Shown here in pieces: positions 1 to 10,600 of a stretch of DNA of 64,000 nt. The stretch comes from Raphanus sativus (taxonomy: Eukaryota; Streptophyta; Magnoliopsida; Brassicales; Brassicaceae). The stretch spans positions 39,689,920 to 39,753,919 of the forward strand of contig NC_079515.1 in the NCBI RefSeq assembly GCF_000801105.2, written 5' to 3'. The translations under genes and the position numbers were made by a program. Every line of letters starts with the position of its first letter. The first letter of the stretch is position 1. Below the pieces are notes generated by a model. The model had not been told where the DNA came from and did not search any database. It was given only the letters and a program-made list of their open reading frames with translations.

Positions 1-109
1 ATCATCATCATCATCATCCAAACCAACACACACAAAATTTCCCAATTTTTCAAATTAAAAATTTCAACTTTTCAATCTCAGAAATGTAAACATAGTCTAA
101 TCCTTTTAC

Positions 110-379
110 CGTGAGGAAGTTGCCACAGTTTTGGCCTTCTGATCTGAAGTAATTATTAGGACTTCCTCTAACACCTGCAGGTATCTTCTTATTCTCAGTG
201 ACCGTGGTCGTCGTGGTCGTTATCGGTCTCCCTCCAGTTCCATCTGTGGTAGTTGTGGTGGTTGTCGTCGTTGTGGTCCCCATTGTTGCCGCAACGGCCG
301 GAGGAGACTCGCCGGAACCAAAGAGGTAATCGAGAGAGCTTTGGTTAACACCGTTGTTCACTCCTCTTGCTTTACCCAT
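110..379 (-). CDS. SP1L3: SPIRAL1-like microtubule protein, first coding exon (partial)
   Basis: This is the first coding exon of a SPIRAL1-like protein, a small plant family that binds cortical microtubules and promotes anisotropic cell expansion. The exon encodes 90 residues from ATG at 379. It shows the N-terminal family motif SSLDYLFGSGE (residues 14-24), a Thr run (35-45), a second Thr run (54-59) and the conserved block NNYFRSEGQNCGNFLT (75-90). The reading frame stops soon after a GT donor at 109-108. The second family repeat (the DRPSTKV block and the C-terminal SSLDYLF) must lie in the next exon, left of this window. The paralogue name SP1L3 is inferred from the neighbouring LNG2; SP1L4 is the close alternative. 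Confidence 0.85.
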
Positions 380-2261
380 CGACAGAGATCTGAAGATTTG
401 AGAAATATGTTTCCAAGTTTGTTTCAGTCAGATCGGATACTTCAGAAAGATCTAGATAGGATATGTAATTGAGACACTAAAGACATGTATATGTAATGAG
501 ACAGATCAAAAGGAATGGTCTTTTACCTCTTTCTAGTTCGTAGTGTCTTCTTCTTCTATGATTGGCTGCAAATCTTTAGGAAGAGAATCAACAAATGGGA
601 ATAGTGGATGTTGCACAGTGAGAAATGGAAAAGAAAAAGTCTTCCATAATGGGCTTTTGTTTAAAGAAGCCTCTCTTATTTTTCGAAGGCTTTGAAAGTC
701 TGGTGGTTTATGGACTATCTTACCATTTATCAAAGCTCTCACTTTTTTTTTTGGTAAAATGCAAAGCTCTCACTTACTAGTAGGTTAGTGGTGGTTCTTC
801 TGAACTTCAGTTTGTTCATTAGATATAAATTTATGTGAGATTCGCTTCCATGGACATAAAACCAATTTGTTCAATAGGCTAGTAGTAGCGTTCACACTTC
901 ACAGACAGAAAATAGAAACTAATCAATTTTGTGTGAACCCATGACTTCAATGTCATCATCGTCATCGACTTCTTTAAAGATTTTATTTGGTTTTGGAAAA
1001 TGGCAATGACGACATGTGAGCTGAGCATAAGAAAAAGAAGGATAAAAAAAAGCAATATGGCTTTGAATCTCTCTTTTACTTTTTCATTTTGCGCTTGGTT
1101 TCCTTTTTTAAAGTACATAAAATATCTTTTTTGCATGAACGACCTTAAAATAATTTCAAAGTAGACGATCTCATGGACTGGTGCAAAAAAAAAAGGACGA
1201 TCTCATGGACTAAGGGGGAAAATATGATTCCAAATTTCCAATATCTTAGAGATTTAGCATATCGTTTTTATTTTTGGTTCTTATGTATGCTCAGTGTTAA
1301 CATTTAATAGAAACCAAAAGGATTTTTTTTTTTTAACTTGTAACAATGAGCTATTATTTAACATTAGTCGCACTAGCACCAAGTGATTATATCCAAAGAA
1401 AAAAGGACCAAACATTATAGATCACAGCAACTTATGATGATAAAAATAATACTATTAAAATGAGTACATTTTAAGAATTAAGATTAAAAAGTGGTTTCAT
1501 ATCTTTATCTGGGAACACAAATATTGTAGATAATTTTTTACAGTGCGAATCGAATTCAGGTGACAATAGTTCCAACCGGAACATTTTTACCATTTGGACT
1601 GACATATCGTGGTAAGATAGAAAAAAAATTTGCATCATTTTGTTGGGGAAGATAGCATACGATACTTGCATGGTTTCCATGTTTCACCTTACGCAATTGT
1701 ACGCCCATTATGTAAAAGTGATTGTGCATTTTCTTTTTCATATTATTAAAGGTTCCATATCCTTTTTCCTATGTGTTAAACATTTTCTGCAAAGAATCTA
1801 ACAAACTCCAAGGTACATGAACTTGTGAGCTTTAGTTTACCTTATGGTTTAGATACCGACTGAAAACATGTACCTTGAATAAGATTTAGTTACGAAGTAC
1901 GAAGTAGTGGATGCCATGGGGAATATCAAAGTGATAATATATTACGGCGTACTAGTTAATCTTACCCAAAAAAATATGTTCATCATCTTCTTGATAAAAT
2001 TGCTTTAAAATAAGCGTCGAATAAATTTACATTTTTCTCGGTTCAAAAAAAAAATTTACATTTTTCTAATGTTAATCAAGATCAACGTCAAGTTTAAAAC
2101 TGATCGATAAGCGATGACCATATAATAGGGACTGCTACCGCAACTGTAAACTATATTTTGTCTTCCGTAATCTCAGATCCGTCGCATGTGACATTGAATT
2201 ACAATAGATACTATAATCATGATGAAGAAAGGAATCTTGACTTAGCTTATCGCTTAATTAC
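380..2261. other. Intergenic; upstream region of the SPIRAL1-like gene
   Basis: AT-rich DNA upstream of the minus-strand SPIRAL1-like gene. Two minus-strand open frames are present, at 533-742 (69 codons) and 879-1136 (85 codons). The second begins with a hydrophobic stretch resembling a signal peptide. I recognise neither, and no splice connection between them is clear. The rest holds only poly-A/T tracts and no RNA gene that I can see. Confidence 0.5.
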
Positions 2262-2764
2262 TTTTTTTTTTTTGTTCAAACTCAAGCTTTCATTAATAAA
2301 ACTAAGGTGGGCTCAAAGCCCAAAGGGCTTGTTTTGCCAAAAGATCTGCAGAATTGTTTGACGATCTAGGAATGAACTTGAAATCAATAAAATTAAAAGA
2401 GGCAGATAGAGAGTAAATGTCCCTTAACGCGTTGAAAATCTCCAGCTTCATCTCTTTCTTGTTTATGGTGTTGATCAGGACTTGAGAATCAGAGAAGATC
2501 GTGATGGAGTCAAGGCTTAGGTCGAGAGCAGAAGTTATGGCTGAGAGAACTGCCAAGGATTCCGCTACAAGAGGCGACGCTACAAAGAGTGAAGTCGCTG
2601 TGAAGAGGCGAGGCGATACCCGATCATCAATGATCCAACCAAGGCCTGCATGTCCAGAGGATTGATTCCACGCTGCATCAGCGTAGATCGAAGTTCCGTG
2701 GAGCCTAGGGTTTGGTTCGACTATGATCAAAGGTTTCGCTTTGGGTGGGGGGGGAGGCGGTTGT
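2262..2764 (-). mobile_element. 5'-truncated LINE (L1-like) 3' end with RNase H domain
   Basis: A minus-strand fragment ends in a 12-base A tail, seen as a T run at 2262-2273. Upstream of the tail it encodes an RNase H-like domain, the usual C-terminus of plant L1 ORF2. The rest of the element (endonuclease and reverse transcriptase) is missing, as is typical of aborted target-primed reverse transcription. I found no convincing target-site duplication, so the right boundary (about 2764) is approximate. Confidence 0.7.
2302..2730 (-). pseudogene. RNase H domain remnant of LINE ORF2
   Basis: An open frame of 142 codons resembling the RVT_3/RNase H domain at the end of plant L1 ORF2. Acidic positions can be seen in YADAAW (16-21), VAESLAVL (55-62), FSDSQVL (78-84) and NNSADLLAKQAL (124-135). 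These correspond to the active-site Asp, Glu, Asp and Asp of RNase H. The frame is still open, but the other ORF2 domains are gone, so this is probably a retrotransposon fragment and not a host gene. It differs clearly in sequence from the RNase H domain of the intact LINE at 5810-11890. Confidence 0.7.
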
Positions 2765-3526
2765 ACATTATTAACTATCTAAATGTTCAGAGATGTTTAG
2801 TTTCATTAACAGATTTCACCGTTTTATACGAGTAATAACTGGAAATATAAGCTTGTACATTATTTAAATTTTTAATTACGGAAAATAATTATATTCATAT
2901 ATTGATGACTACATAAGCCAAATGATGTCGTCAAATATGAAAGCATAGCCAAAAACAAGTACTAATAAATTCACATAGAATTACGATTCGTTAGGTTTGT
3001 CCCAACAAAAAAAAACTGATTCGTTGGTTTTTTTATAAATACTTCATCTGTTTTAGAAAGTAAACTTTTTAGATTTTAATTTTGTTCTATAAAGATAAAT
3101 TTTCTATATTTTTATTTTGTATATTGTTTAAAATATTTATTAAGAACATTCTAATTGATTAAATAATACTACTGGTTAAAGTGTATAGTAAAAATAAATG
3201 ATAATTTTATTCTTAAGATGTGTGATACTCTGGAAAATTCTTGTTGAGGTAATGGAAGGGGTATTTTTCAAAAACTTCAATTAGTAGTTGTAGATAGGTG
3301 ATAAAAGAACTATTCGTTCCTTTCCCATATGATAAAAGTTAACTCATGCATGAACATTCAAAGGAGAGAAACCCCACATAAATTAATGCTGAAATTAAAC
3401 AAATGTTAGATGGGTGGGTGATGAGTGGGATCATGTGCCAATAATTGAACTAAATGAACTGAACTCTGAAACTTAACGTAAAAGGATATACACTGATCTT
3501 TTAAATTGATTTTCAATAAGCTATAG

Positions 3527-4093
3527 TTAATATTTCTTTCGTTTTTTATAAATGACTTTTAGAAAATACCTTTTCTCCAAATTGTTATATGAATTTTTAT
3601 ATTTTGTAGTTTATTTGATCATTTGTTGAATTATAGTTAGATAATTGTTATATTCACTAGTCTCATAAAGATGCATATTTTAGAAAAATATTGTTTAAAA
3701 AATATTTTGTCTATTTAATATATTTTATCAATTAAAATGATTAAGTATAAACTTTAAAACTATTAAATATAATAAATAATCAGAAATATACATTTTAAAT
3801 AAAATTTAATATATTAACTGATATATGTAATTTTAAAATTAATATCAAAATAAAAATTTTATTTAATATTTTATTAATATTATGGATATAATAATTTTGA
3901 GATTTTTATTTATTTCGCAAAAATAGTAGCTTATTATAAAATTTTAATTTTATTCATTTTATATGAATTATGACGATGGCTACATATAGTAACTTTTGTA
4001 AATTATGTATTAGAATATCATTATTTTAGTATTGTAATTTTATTTTTTAAATAAGTGAAAACTTCAAAATACTATTTTATAGATGGAGGAAGT
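3527..4093. mobile_element. Possible Stowaway-like MITE remnant
   Basis: The left end (cttTCGTTTTTTATAAAT type) and the inverted right end (CTTCCTCCATCTATAAAA type, read on the minus strand) resemble the CTCC-type termini of Stowaway elements. They bound about 560 bp of very AT-rich DNA. The terminal match is imperfect and no clear TA duplication is visible, so the call is tentative. Confidence 0.3.
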
Positions 4094-4189
4094 TTACAAA
4101 TTTTAAATATACTTCTAATCCATATTAACAATTCTAAAATGTTAACTATAAAAAGTGGAGAGATTGTTGTCGAGGGTTAGGCGTTCGGA

Positions 4190-4790
4190 TATTCATTTAT
4201 GTTCGGTTTGAATTTATTTGGATTTCGGGTTCTTTGAGTTTTATCCCCATTCGGATATTCTAAATTCTGGTTCAGATTTGGTTCGGATTCGAATCATCCA
4301 TTTACATTATTTAAATTTTTAAAAATTTATTATATACTTTGAATAACATCTGTCAAAATACATAACTTAACATATAAAGATTTGGTTTGAACAACTTATG
4401 TCAAAATACTTTAACTTAACATATAAATTTATTTGCTTTGACTATTTAAATAAAAATTTAATAAATATTTTTAGTATTTTTGGTGTTTGAGTTTACTTTA
4501 ACTATTTACATATTTACTTTTGACTATTTGTATATATTTGTAATTATTTTGGACAATTTAGTAGTATCTTATATACTTTTGATGTTTTAATCTAATAATT
4601 AATATTTTTAGGTATATAAATCGATTTTGGAAATATCTGAATACCTGAAATATTTTGGTTTGGGTTCGGTTTTGATTCTCTAAATATCAAAATTTTAAAA
4701 CAGTTCAAATATTTAATCGATTTCAATTCAGATTCGATATTATTTTTTGGATCAAGTTCGGTTGGGTTTCTCAGATTTAGTTTTTTGCCC
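4190..4790 (+). repeat. Dispersed TTCGG-rich repeat
   Basis: A stretch rich in ggttcggatt and attcggatattc phrases alternating with AT-rich blocks. A diverged copy in inverted orientation lies at about 12340-12990, inside the first Helitron: the reverse complement there shares the order gaatac, ggttcgg, gttctctaa, aatatttaatc. This indicates a dispersed repeat family. Confidence 0.55.
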
Positions 4791-5796
4791 GGTCTAGTTG
4801 TCGAGAATGAATTTTTCAGATGGTTCCTCGTCTACTCCAAAACTCAAGTCACTTTGTCAATTGCTTCATGTGATTTGTTCCTTTTTTTTCATTTGTCTTT
4901 CCTTTTCTTCACTTGTCTATTATTTTTCATTTGCTCTCTTAATTTTGTCATTTATTTCTCTTTGATTACGAAATTATAGATTATTTCGTCTTATGGAGTG
5001 AAGCATGTTTGGTGTATTTCATATACTCCTTGCTTTCTGAAGCAAATAAAGTACATGATATGACTGATGAAAACCGTTCATTTTAAGATTAATATTTGCC
5101 ATATAAGTATTCCTTCGGCAATTACTTGATTATCTCATTTATTCTTCCAAATTAGTTAACAATTCAACATTCTGAAAACAGTCTTTTTGCGTTATCGTTT
5201 TGATGCAGTCATGAAACTTTATACACACTAACACTAATTAACTTACATCAATGGAGAATCTTTCATCGGTACACGATACATATGTATGCATATATAATGG
5301 AGATATTTTCTATACATACAACATAATAGCAATATATAGGTTGTGAATTGTGATTGATGGAGATATATATCAGCTTGGAATAAAATGGTGTTTCCTCTTT
5401 AACTTTGCATCCACGTTCTCTCGTTCATAGCACACTGAAAAGTTGTTATCTTTACCCTGTAGTCAGTTGTTAATCAAAAGCTGTTACCAAGGCAAAAATA
5501 ATAATATGAAAACACATTTATAAACAGAAATATTGGAAAATTACAAAAAGGAAAAATAATACTTTACCAAAAGAAAAAAAGAAATAGAAGAAGAAGTTGC
5601 GATTGATATTGATTGTTGCAATATTTGAAACCAAAACTAATTAATACTCATGCATAAATAGATATTCCTTGGTACTTTCAGTGTCAAATCAATTAATTTT
5701 GTTTTCATGCGAGCCAAAGATTTTTTTTAGAAAAGAAAATAAATTTAAATAGAATAATGTCACGAGCCCCACCTTCACAGCGCATTGTGGAACAAA

Positions 5797-5809
5797 GCAC
5801 GTGATATGC
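5797..5809. repeat. Left target-site duplication of the full-length LINE
   Basis: The 13-mer gcacgtgatatgc is repeated exactly at 11891-11903, directly after the A tail of the LINE. Three preceding A residues could extend it to 16 bp, but these cannot be separated from the tail. Confidence 0.95.
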
Positions 5810-6160
5810 AATCAAGCAAGCATCCCGTGTGTGTCGTATGAGAGCGATGAGAGGCGATAAAAAAGGCGACGGCGCAAGAGCTAGGGTTTTCAACTCGATC
5901 TACATCTTTGAAGCTCAGATCTGATTAGCATCCGATAGGCTAGTCAGCACGAGTCTCCGTCGCAAGGTTTTGGAGTCTAGAGAGCGAGTTTCTTCCCTGG
6001 ATCTCGAAAGTGTGGAGTTTCCTTTCTTCCTTTCTGACTAGACCCAAAGTTTTCATTCTACTCCCACAATCCCTTTCTGGAGTAGTTTTCATTAGGCCTG
6101 TGTGGCTTCTTCTCATTCGGAATCAGCGTGTAGTTAGAGTCTCCTTCCCATCTTTTTGAA

Positions 6161-7681
6161 ATGAATCGCCCCAGGAAGAAGAAGGAGTCGTCCCTCCTCA
6201 ATGAGCTTAAAGAACTCGAGCTGCTGGAGGAAGGAGAGCTAGTGGATATTCCAGAGCTGGAGAACGAGGATCTGATTGAGGAAAACTCGAAAAGTATCAT
6301 TGTGAGGTGCCTAAACCCTATAGTGCATAAAGTTGGTGGTTTGGTTAAGGCTTTACCTCCGATTTGGGGTTTGGAAGATGGTGTGTCAGGAAGAGGAGTG
6401 GGGGAGAGCAGAGTCCAATTTTTCTTCCAGCACGAGCGTGACCTTCACTTTGTCCTCACAAAAGGTCCCTGGTTCGTGAATGGCTGGATTGTCTCCATGG
6501 AGCAGTGGTCACCATACCCTGGACCTGATTTCTTGTGCAAGATCCCTTTCTGGATCAGAGTCAGAGGGATACCAGTCCATCTCCTAAAGAAACAAGCTGT
6601 GGAGGGTCTGTTAGGACCACTAGGGAGGGTCGAGAAAGTCGAACTTCATGCGAAAAACTCCTCATCGGTGGAATACATCAGGGCTCTAGTATGGATAAAC
6701 ACAGAGGAACCGCTCCAGTTTCGCAGGATAGCTCGCTTCAAATCTGGAGAGATTGCCCCCACGGAACTGGAGTATGAGAAGTTGATCAAGGTGTGCTTCA
6801 CCTGTAAAAGACTAACACACGATCAACTATACTGCCCTATGCAGGAAGGACTAGCAGTTGACCATAGTAAGTATCGGGACGCTGCAAAGCAGAAAGCTGG
6901 ATCATCTTCCCATCCAGGGCCAATTAGTCAAGGAAAAGAGGGGGTGGGAAGAAGAAGCGACAAACCTCAGAAGACAAAGGAGGGGAGGAGATCCAGGACA
7001 ACTCAGTCATCCCGCAAGACCTCTGATCTCATGGGTCGAGGAGGAGGGGCGAGAAAGGATAAGCAAGCTCCAGGGGCATCATCTCAAGTTTGGTTACCCA
7101 AAACGGATCAGAGCCTCCCGGTTAAAACTGTAGGAGGCTCCAGGAGCACTGAAGAGTCCTCAGCCTTCCCAAAAAGCCGAAGTCCATCTCTAGGAAGACC
7201 AGGTGTGGGTACGTCATCAGGTGCAAGTCAGGATGCGGCGTCGGTCTTCAATCGACTAGGGGCTCCAGTGGACAGCTCTCCTCACTCTAACCAATGTTTG
7301 CTAAACCAAAGGGAGGAAGTGACGCCTGCCACATCAGTCTTTGAACGCTTGAGTGGTCTTGAGCCTAGTCCTCCAGCTGAGACCCGCTTTGGTGATGCTG
7401 ATCCAAGCGGAATTAAAAGAAGAAGACTAAGTAGGAGTGATGAGAGATCTTCCAAGAAACCTAAGCTTGGCGCCTCTCCAATCGAGTCGACTCCATCAGT
7501 TTTCGAAAGACTGGGATCAAATGGGAAGAGCTCTGGAAGTAGAAGCTCGGGTGAAAAATTTCATTCTGCCTCTGTGGCAGCCAATGCTCCTAACCGTTCT
7601 GCACAGCGGATGGTGTTAGGAAGCGGCAAAATTGTTGAAGAAGGGTTGATGGTTGATTCCAACCCTTCAACTCCAATATGA
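6161..7681 (+). CDS. LINE ORF1 protein: DUF4283 and CCHC zinc-knuckle nucleic-acid binding protein
   Basis: A 506-residue ORF1 protein of a plant L1 element, expected to bind element RNA in the ribonucleoprotein. After an acidic N-terminus, residues about 45-200 resemble DUF4283 (motifs such as VGGLVKALPP and KGPWFVNGWIVSMEQWSP). A CX2CX4HX4C zinc knuckle, CFTCKRLTHDQLYC, follows at about 212-225. The C-terminal half is basic, Ser-rich and low complexity, ending with three copies of an SVF[N/E]RL motif (about residues 358, 393 and 444). The start is the first ATG after the leader. The stop TGA shares its bases with the ORF2 start codon. Confidence 0.93.
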   Translation: MNRPRKKKESSLLNELKELELLEEGELVDIPELENEDLIEENSKSIIVRCLNPIVHKVGGLVKALPPIWGLEDGVSGRGVGESRVQFFFQHERDLHFVLTKGPWFVNGWIVSMEQWSPYPGPDFLCKIPFWIRVRGIPVHLLKKQAVEGLLGPLGRVEKVELHAKNSSSVEYIRALVWINTEEPLQFRRIARFKSGEIAPTELEYEKLIKVCFTCKRLTHDQLYCPMQEGLAVDHSKYRDAAKQKAGSSSHPGPISQGKEGVGRRSDKPQKTKEGRRSRTTQSSRKTSDLMGRGGGARKDKQAPGASSQVWLPKTDQSLPVKTVGGSRSTEESSAFPKSRSPSLGRPGVGTSSGASQDAASVFNRLGAPVDSSPHSNQCLLNQREEVTPATSVFERLSGLEPSPPAETRFGDADPSGIKRRRLSRSDERSSKKPKLGASPIESTPSVFERLGSNGKSSGSRSSGEKFHSASVAANAPNRSAQRMVLGSGKIVEEGLMVDSNPSTPI

Positions 7682-10600
7682 GGATCCTGAGCTGGAACTG
7701 TCAGGGGTTGGGGAACACCCCTACAGTTCGACAACTTCAGGAAATACACCGGGTGTATTATCCTGATATTATGTTCCTCAGTGAGACGAAAAACAATAGA
7801 CGGTATATGGAAGAAGTGTTGGTGAAGCTTGGGTTCCAGGATCTTCGAACGGTGGAACCAAGTGGAAAAAGTGGAGGTCTTGCAGTTTTGTGGAAAAAGA
7901 CTTGTAAAGTGGAGGTACTGCAGACCAATAGGCGGATGATGGATCTAAAAGTCCAATGGAAAGATCGATCTTTCTTTTTGACTGGTGTATATGGTGACCC
8001 AGTAAAAAACAAGAGACAAGAAGTTTGGGAAAGGCTCACTCGTATAGGAGTTGCAAGGAAGGAGCCTTGGTTCCTGACTGGCGATTTTAACGAGATCATC
8101 GATCCCTCAGAGAAGCTTGGAGGTGCACTGCGGTCTGAGGAAGAAGGAGGTGGATTTCGTCAAATGATAAATGACTGTGGACTCTGGGAAATTCAACACC
8201 GAGGATACAAGATGTCTTGGCATGGCATAAGGAACAACGACATGGTGCAATGTCGTCTGGACAGATCTCTGGCAAATCAGGCTTGGTTGAGTCTTTTTCC
8301 CTCTGCTTCAGCTCGATATCTTCAGAAAGGCTGCTCTGATCATAGCCCCATTCTGAACTTCCTCGATGGGATTGAGTGGAGGAAAAAAGGCATGTTTAGG
8401 TACGATCAACGCTGGATTAAAAGAGAGGGCTTTGCGGATACTGTAATAAGCAGTTGGAGTGCTGGAGGTATGGGTCAGACCGGTCTGCTTCAGAGGGTGG
8501 CTCAGTGTAGAAAGGATATATCTATGTGGAAGAAATCAGCAAAGCCTAACTCAGCAATCCGAATTCAAGAGTTGCACCATCGCCTGGATGAAGCTACCCA
8601 TCGGTCCCTCTATGTTCCAGGAGAGATCTCTCAACTGCGAAAGGAGCTTAACGAGGAGTATTACAATGAGGAGATCTTTTGGAAGCAAAAAAGTAGGTTG
8701 GATTGGTTGAAGGCGGGAGACCTGAATACCAGGTTTTTCCATGCTACCACAAAGAACAGGAGAGCTCAAAACCATATTCACAGCTTGATTGATGAGGAAG
8801 GGCAAGAATGGTTTGACGACATGGATCTTGGCAGGGTGGCCGAAAATTATTTTCAATCACTCTTCGCTTCTGAAGATGTTGGTATCCAACTAAGTGAATG
8901 GGAAGACTTTCCAGCTGCGGTGACTCCTGCACAAAACGATGAGCTACTTAAAGAAGTCACCATGGAGGAAGTAAGGCGCGCTGTCTTTGATACAAACCCG
9001 CAAAAGTGCCCAGGACCAGACGGGATGAGTGCTTTCTTCTACCAGCAGTTCTGGAATTCAATGGGTGGCGATATAACTGCGATGGTACAGAAATTTTTTA
9101 AGGATGGAGTTCTTGAGGAAGGGATAAACAACACCCTTATCTGTTTGATCCCAAAGAAGCTGAATGCAAACCGCCTAGCGGACTTCAGACCTATAAGCCT
9201 TTGTAACGTGGCTTTCAAGTTCATAACAAAGATCCTAGCGCAAAGGCTTAAAAAGATTCTTCCATCACTTATATCAGAAACCCAGGCAGCGTTCATAGAA
9301 GGCAGAGTTATCCAAGATAACATCCTCATTGCTCACGAGCTCCTACATGCTTTGAACTCTAACAACAAATGCTCGGAGGAGTTTATTGCAGTCAAGACGG
9401 ATATCTCGAAGGCTTACGACCGAGTAGAGTGGTCGTTTCTGAGGAAGGCAATGAAGACTCTCGGTTTCTCAGATCAATGGAGCTCTCTGGTTATGACTTG
9501 CGTTTCCTCGGCAAGATACCAGGTGCTAGTAAACGGAACTCCACATGGTGATATCATCCCCTCTCGAGGACTGCGCCAAGGAGACCCAATCTCCCCATTT
9601 TTGTTTGTTATCTGCACTGAGATGTTGGTACGAATGATGGGAAGGGCTGAGCAAAGCGGTCAAATCACAGGTTTAAAAGTGGCTAGAGGAGCACCAAAGA
9701 TCTCTCATCTCTTATATGCTGATGATAGCTTGTTTTACTGTAAAGGTGAGCCGCAGGAACTGGATTGTTTGACTCAGACCCTCAGCAAATACAGTCTTGC
9801 CTCCGGACAACGAATCAATTACCTCAAGTCCAGCATATATTTTGGGAAGAATATACCTCAGGAGCAAAGACAGTATATTAAGAGTAAGCTTGGTATCGAC
9901 CAAGAAGGAGGCGAAGGTTTATATTTAGGACTCCCGGAGAGTTTTGGCGGCTCAAAGGTCTCTATTCTCAGCTTCCTAAAGGAGAGATTGAGTGAAAGAG
10001 TACAAGGGTGGCAAACTCGCTTCTTGTCCCCCGCTGGCAAAGAGGTAATGCTAAAGGCGATTGCGATGGCCCTCCCCACTTACACAATGTCCTGTTTTCT
10101 TCTGCCCAAGACTGTGTGTAAGAAAATCGTCTCAATAATGTCTGAGTTTTGGTGGAGAAACAAGAAAGAGTCAAGGGGAATTCATTGGAAAAGTTGGGAA
10201 CAGCTGAGCAAACCAAAGAGTAAGGGAGGTCTGGGTTTTAAAGATCTAGAAGCTTTTAACCTCGCCTTACTTGGGAAACAGTTGTGGAGGATTTTGGTGT
10301 ATAAAGACTCCCTGTTGGCTAGAGTGTTTAGAAGCAGATACTTTGCCAAGTCAGAGCCATTGAGTGCGGGTTTGGGATCAAGGCCCTCCTATGCATGGAG
10401 AAGTATCCAGGCGGCGCAAAAATTGTTGCAACAGGGTGCGAGAATGATTATTGGCAACGGTGACTCTGCTAAAGTCTTCCAGGATGTTTGGATAGGTCAA
10501 CAACCAGCAGCAAAGGCACAAGTTATAAGATGGCGGAGTGATAACACTAGTCTTCGACCTCCTCCAAACCTTCGTGTAAGGGACCTGCTCCAAAACGATG

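Larger units (their letters stand above)
2765..5796. other. AT-rich intergenic region with repeat remnants
   Basis: No gene is recognised in this 3-kb stretch. It consists of AT-rich DNA, a possible MITE and a dispersed repeat (listed separately), and many poly-A/T tracts. The short open frame at 4785-4979 is a run of Phe, Leu and Ser from a pyrimidine-rich tract, so I do not call it a gene. Confidence 0.5.

Noticed and set aside
4785..4979. Small hydrophobic plus-strand ORF
   Set aside because: Encoded by a pyrimidine-rich tract at the edge of a dispersed repeat, with no recognisable protein features beyond Phe/Leu richness.
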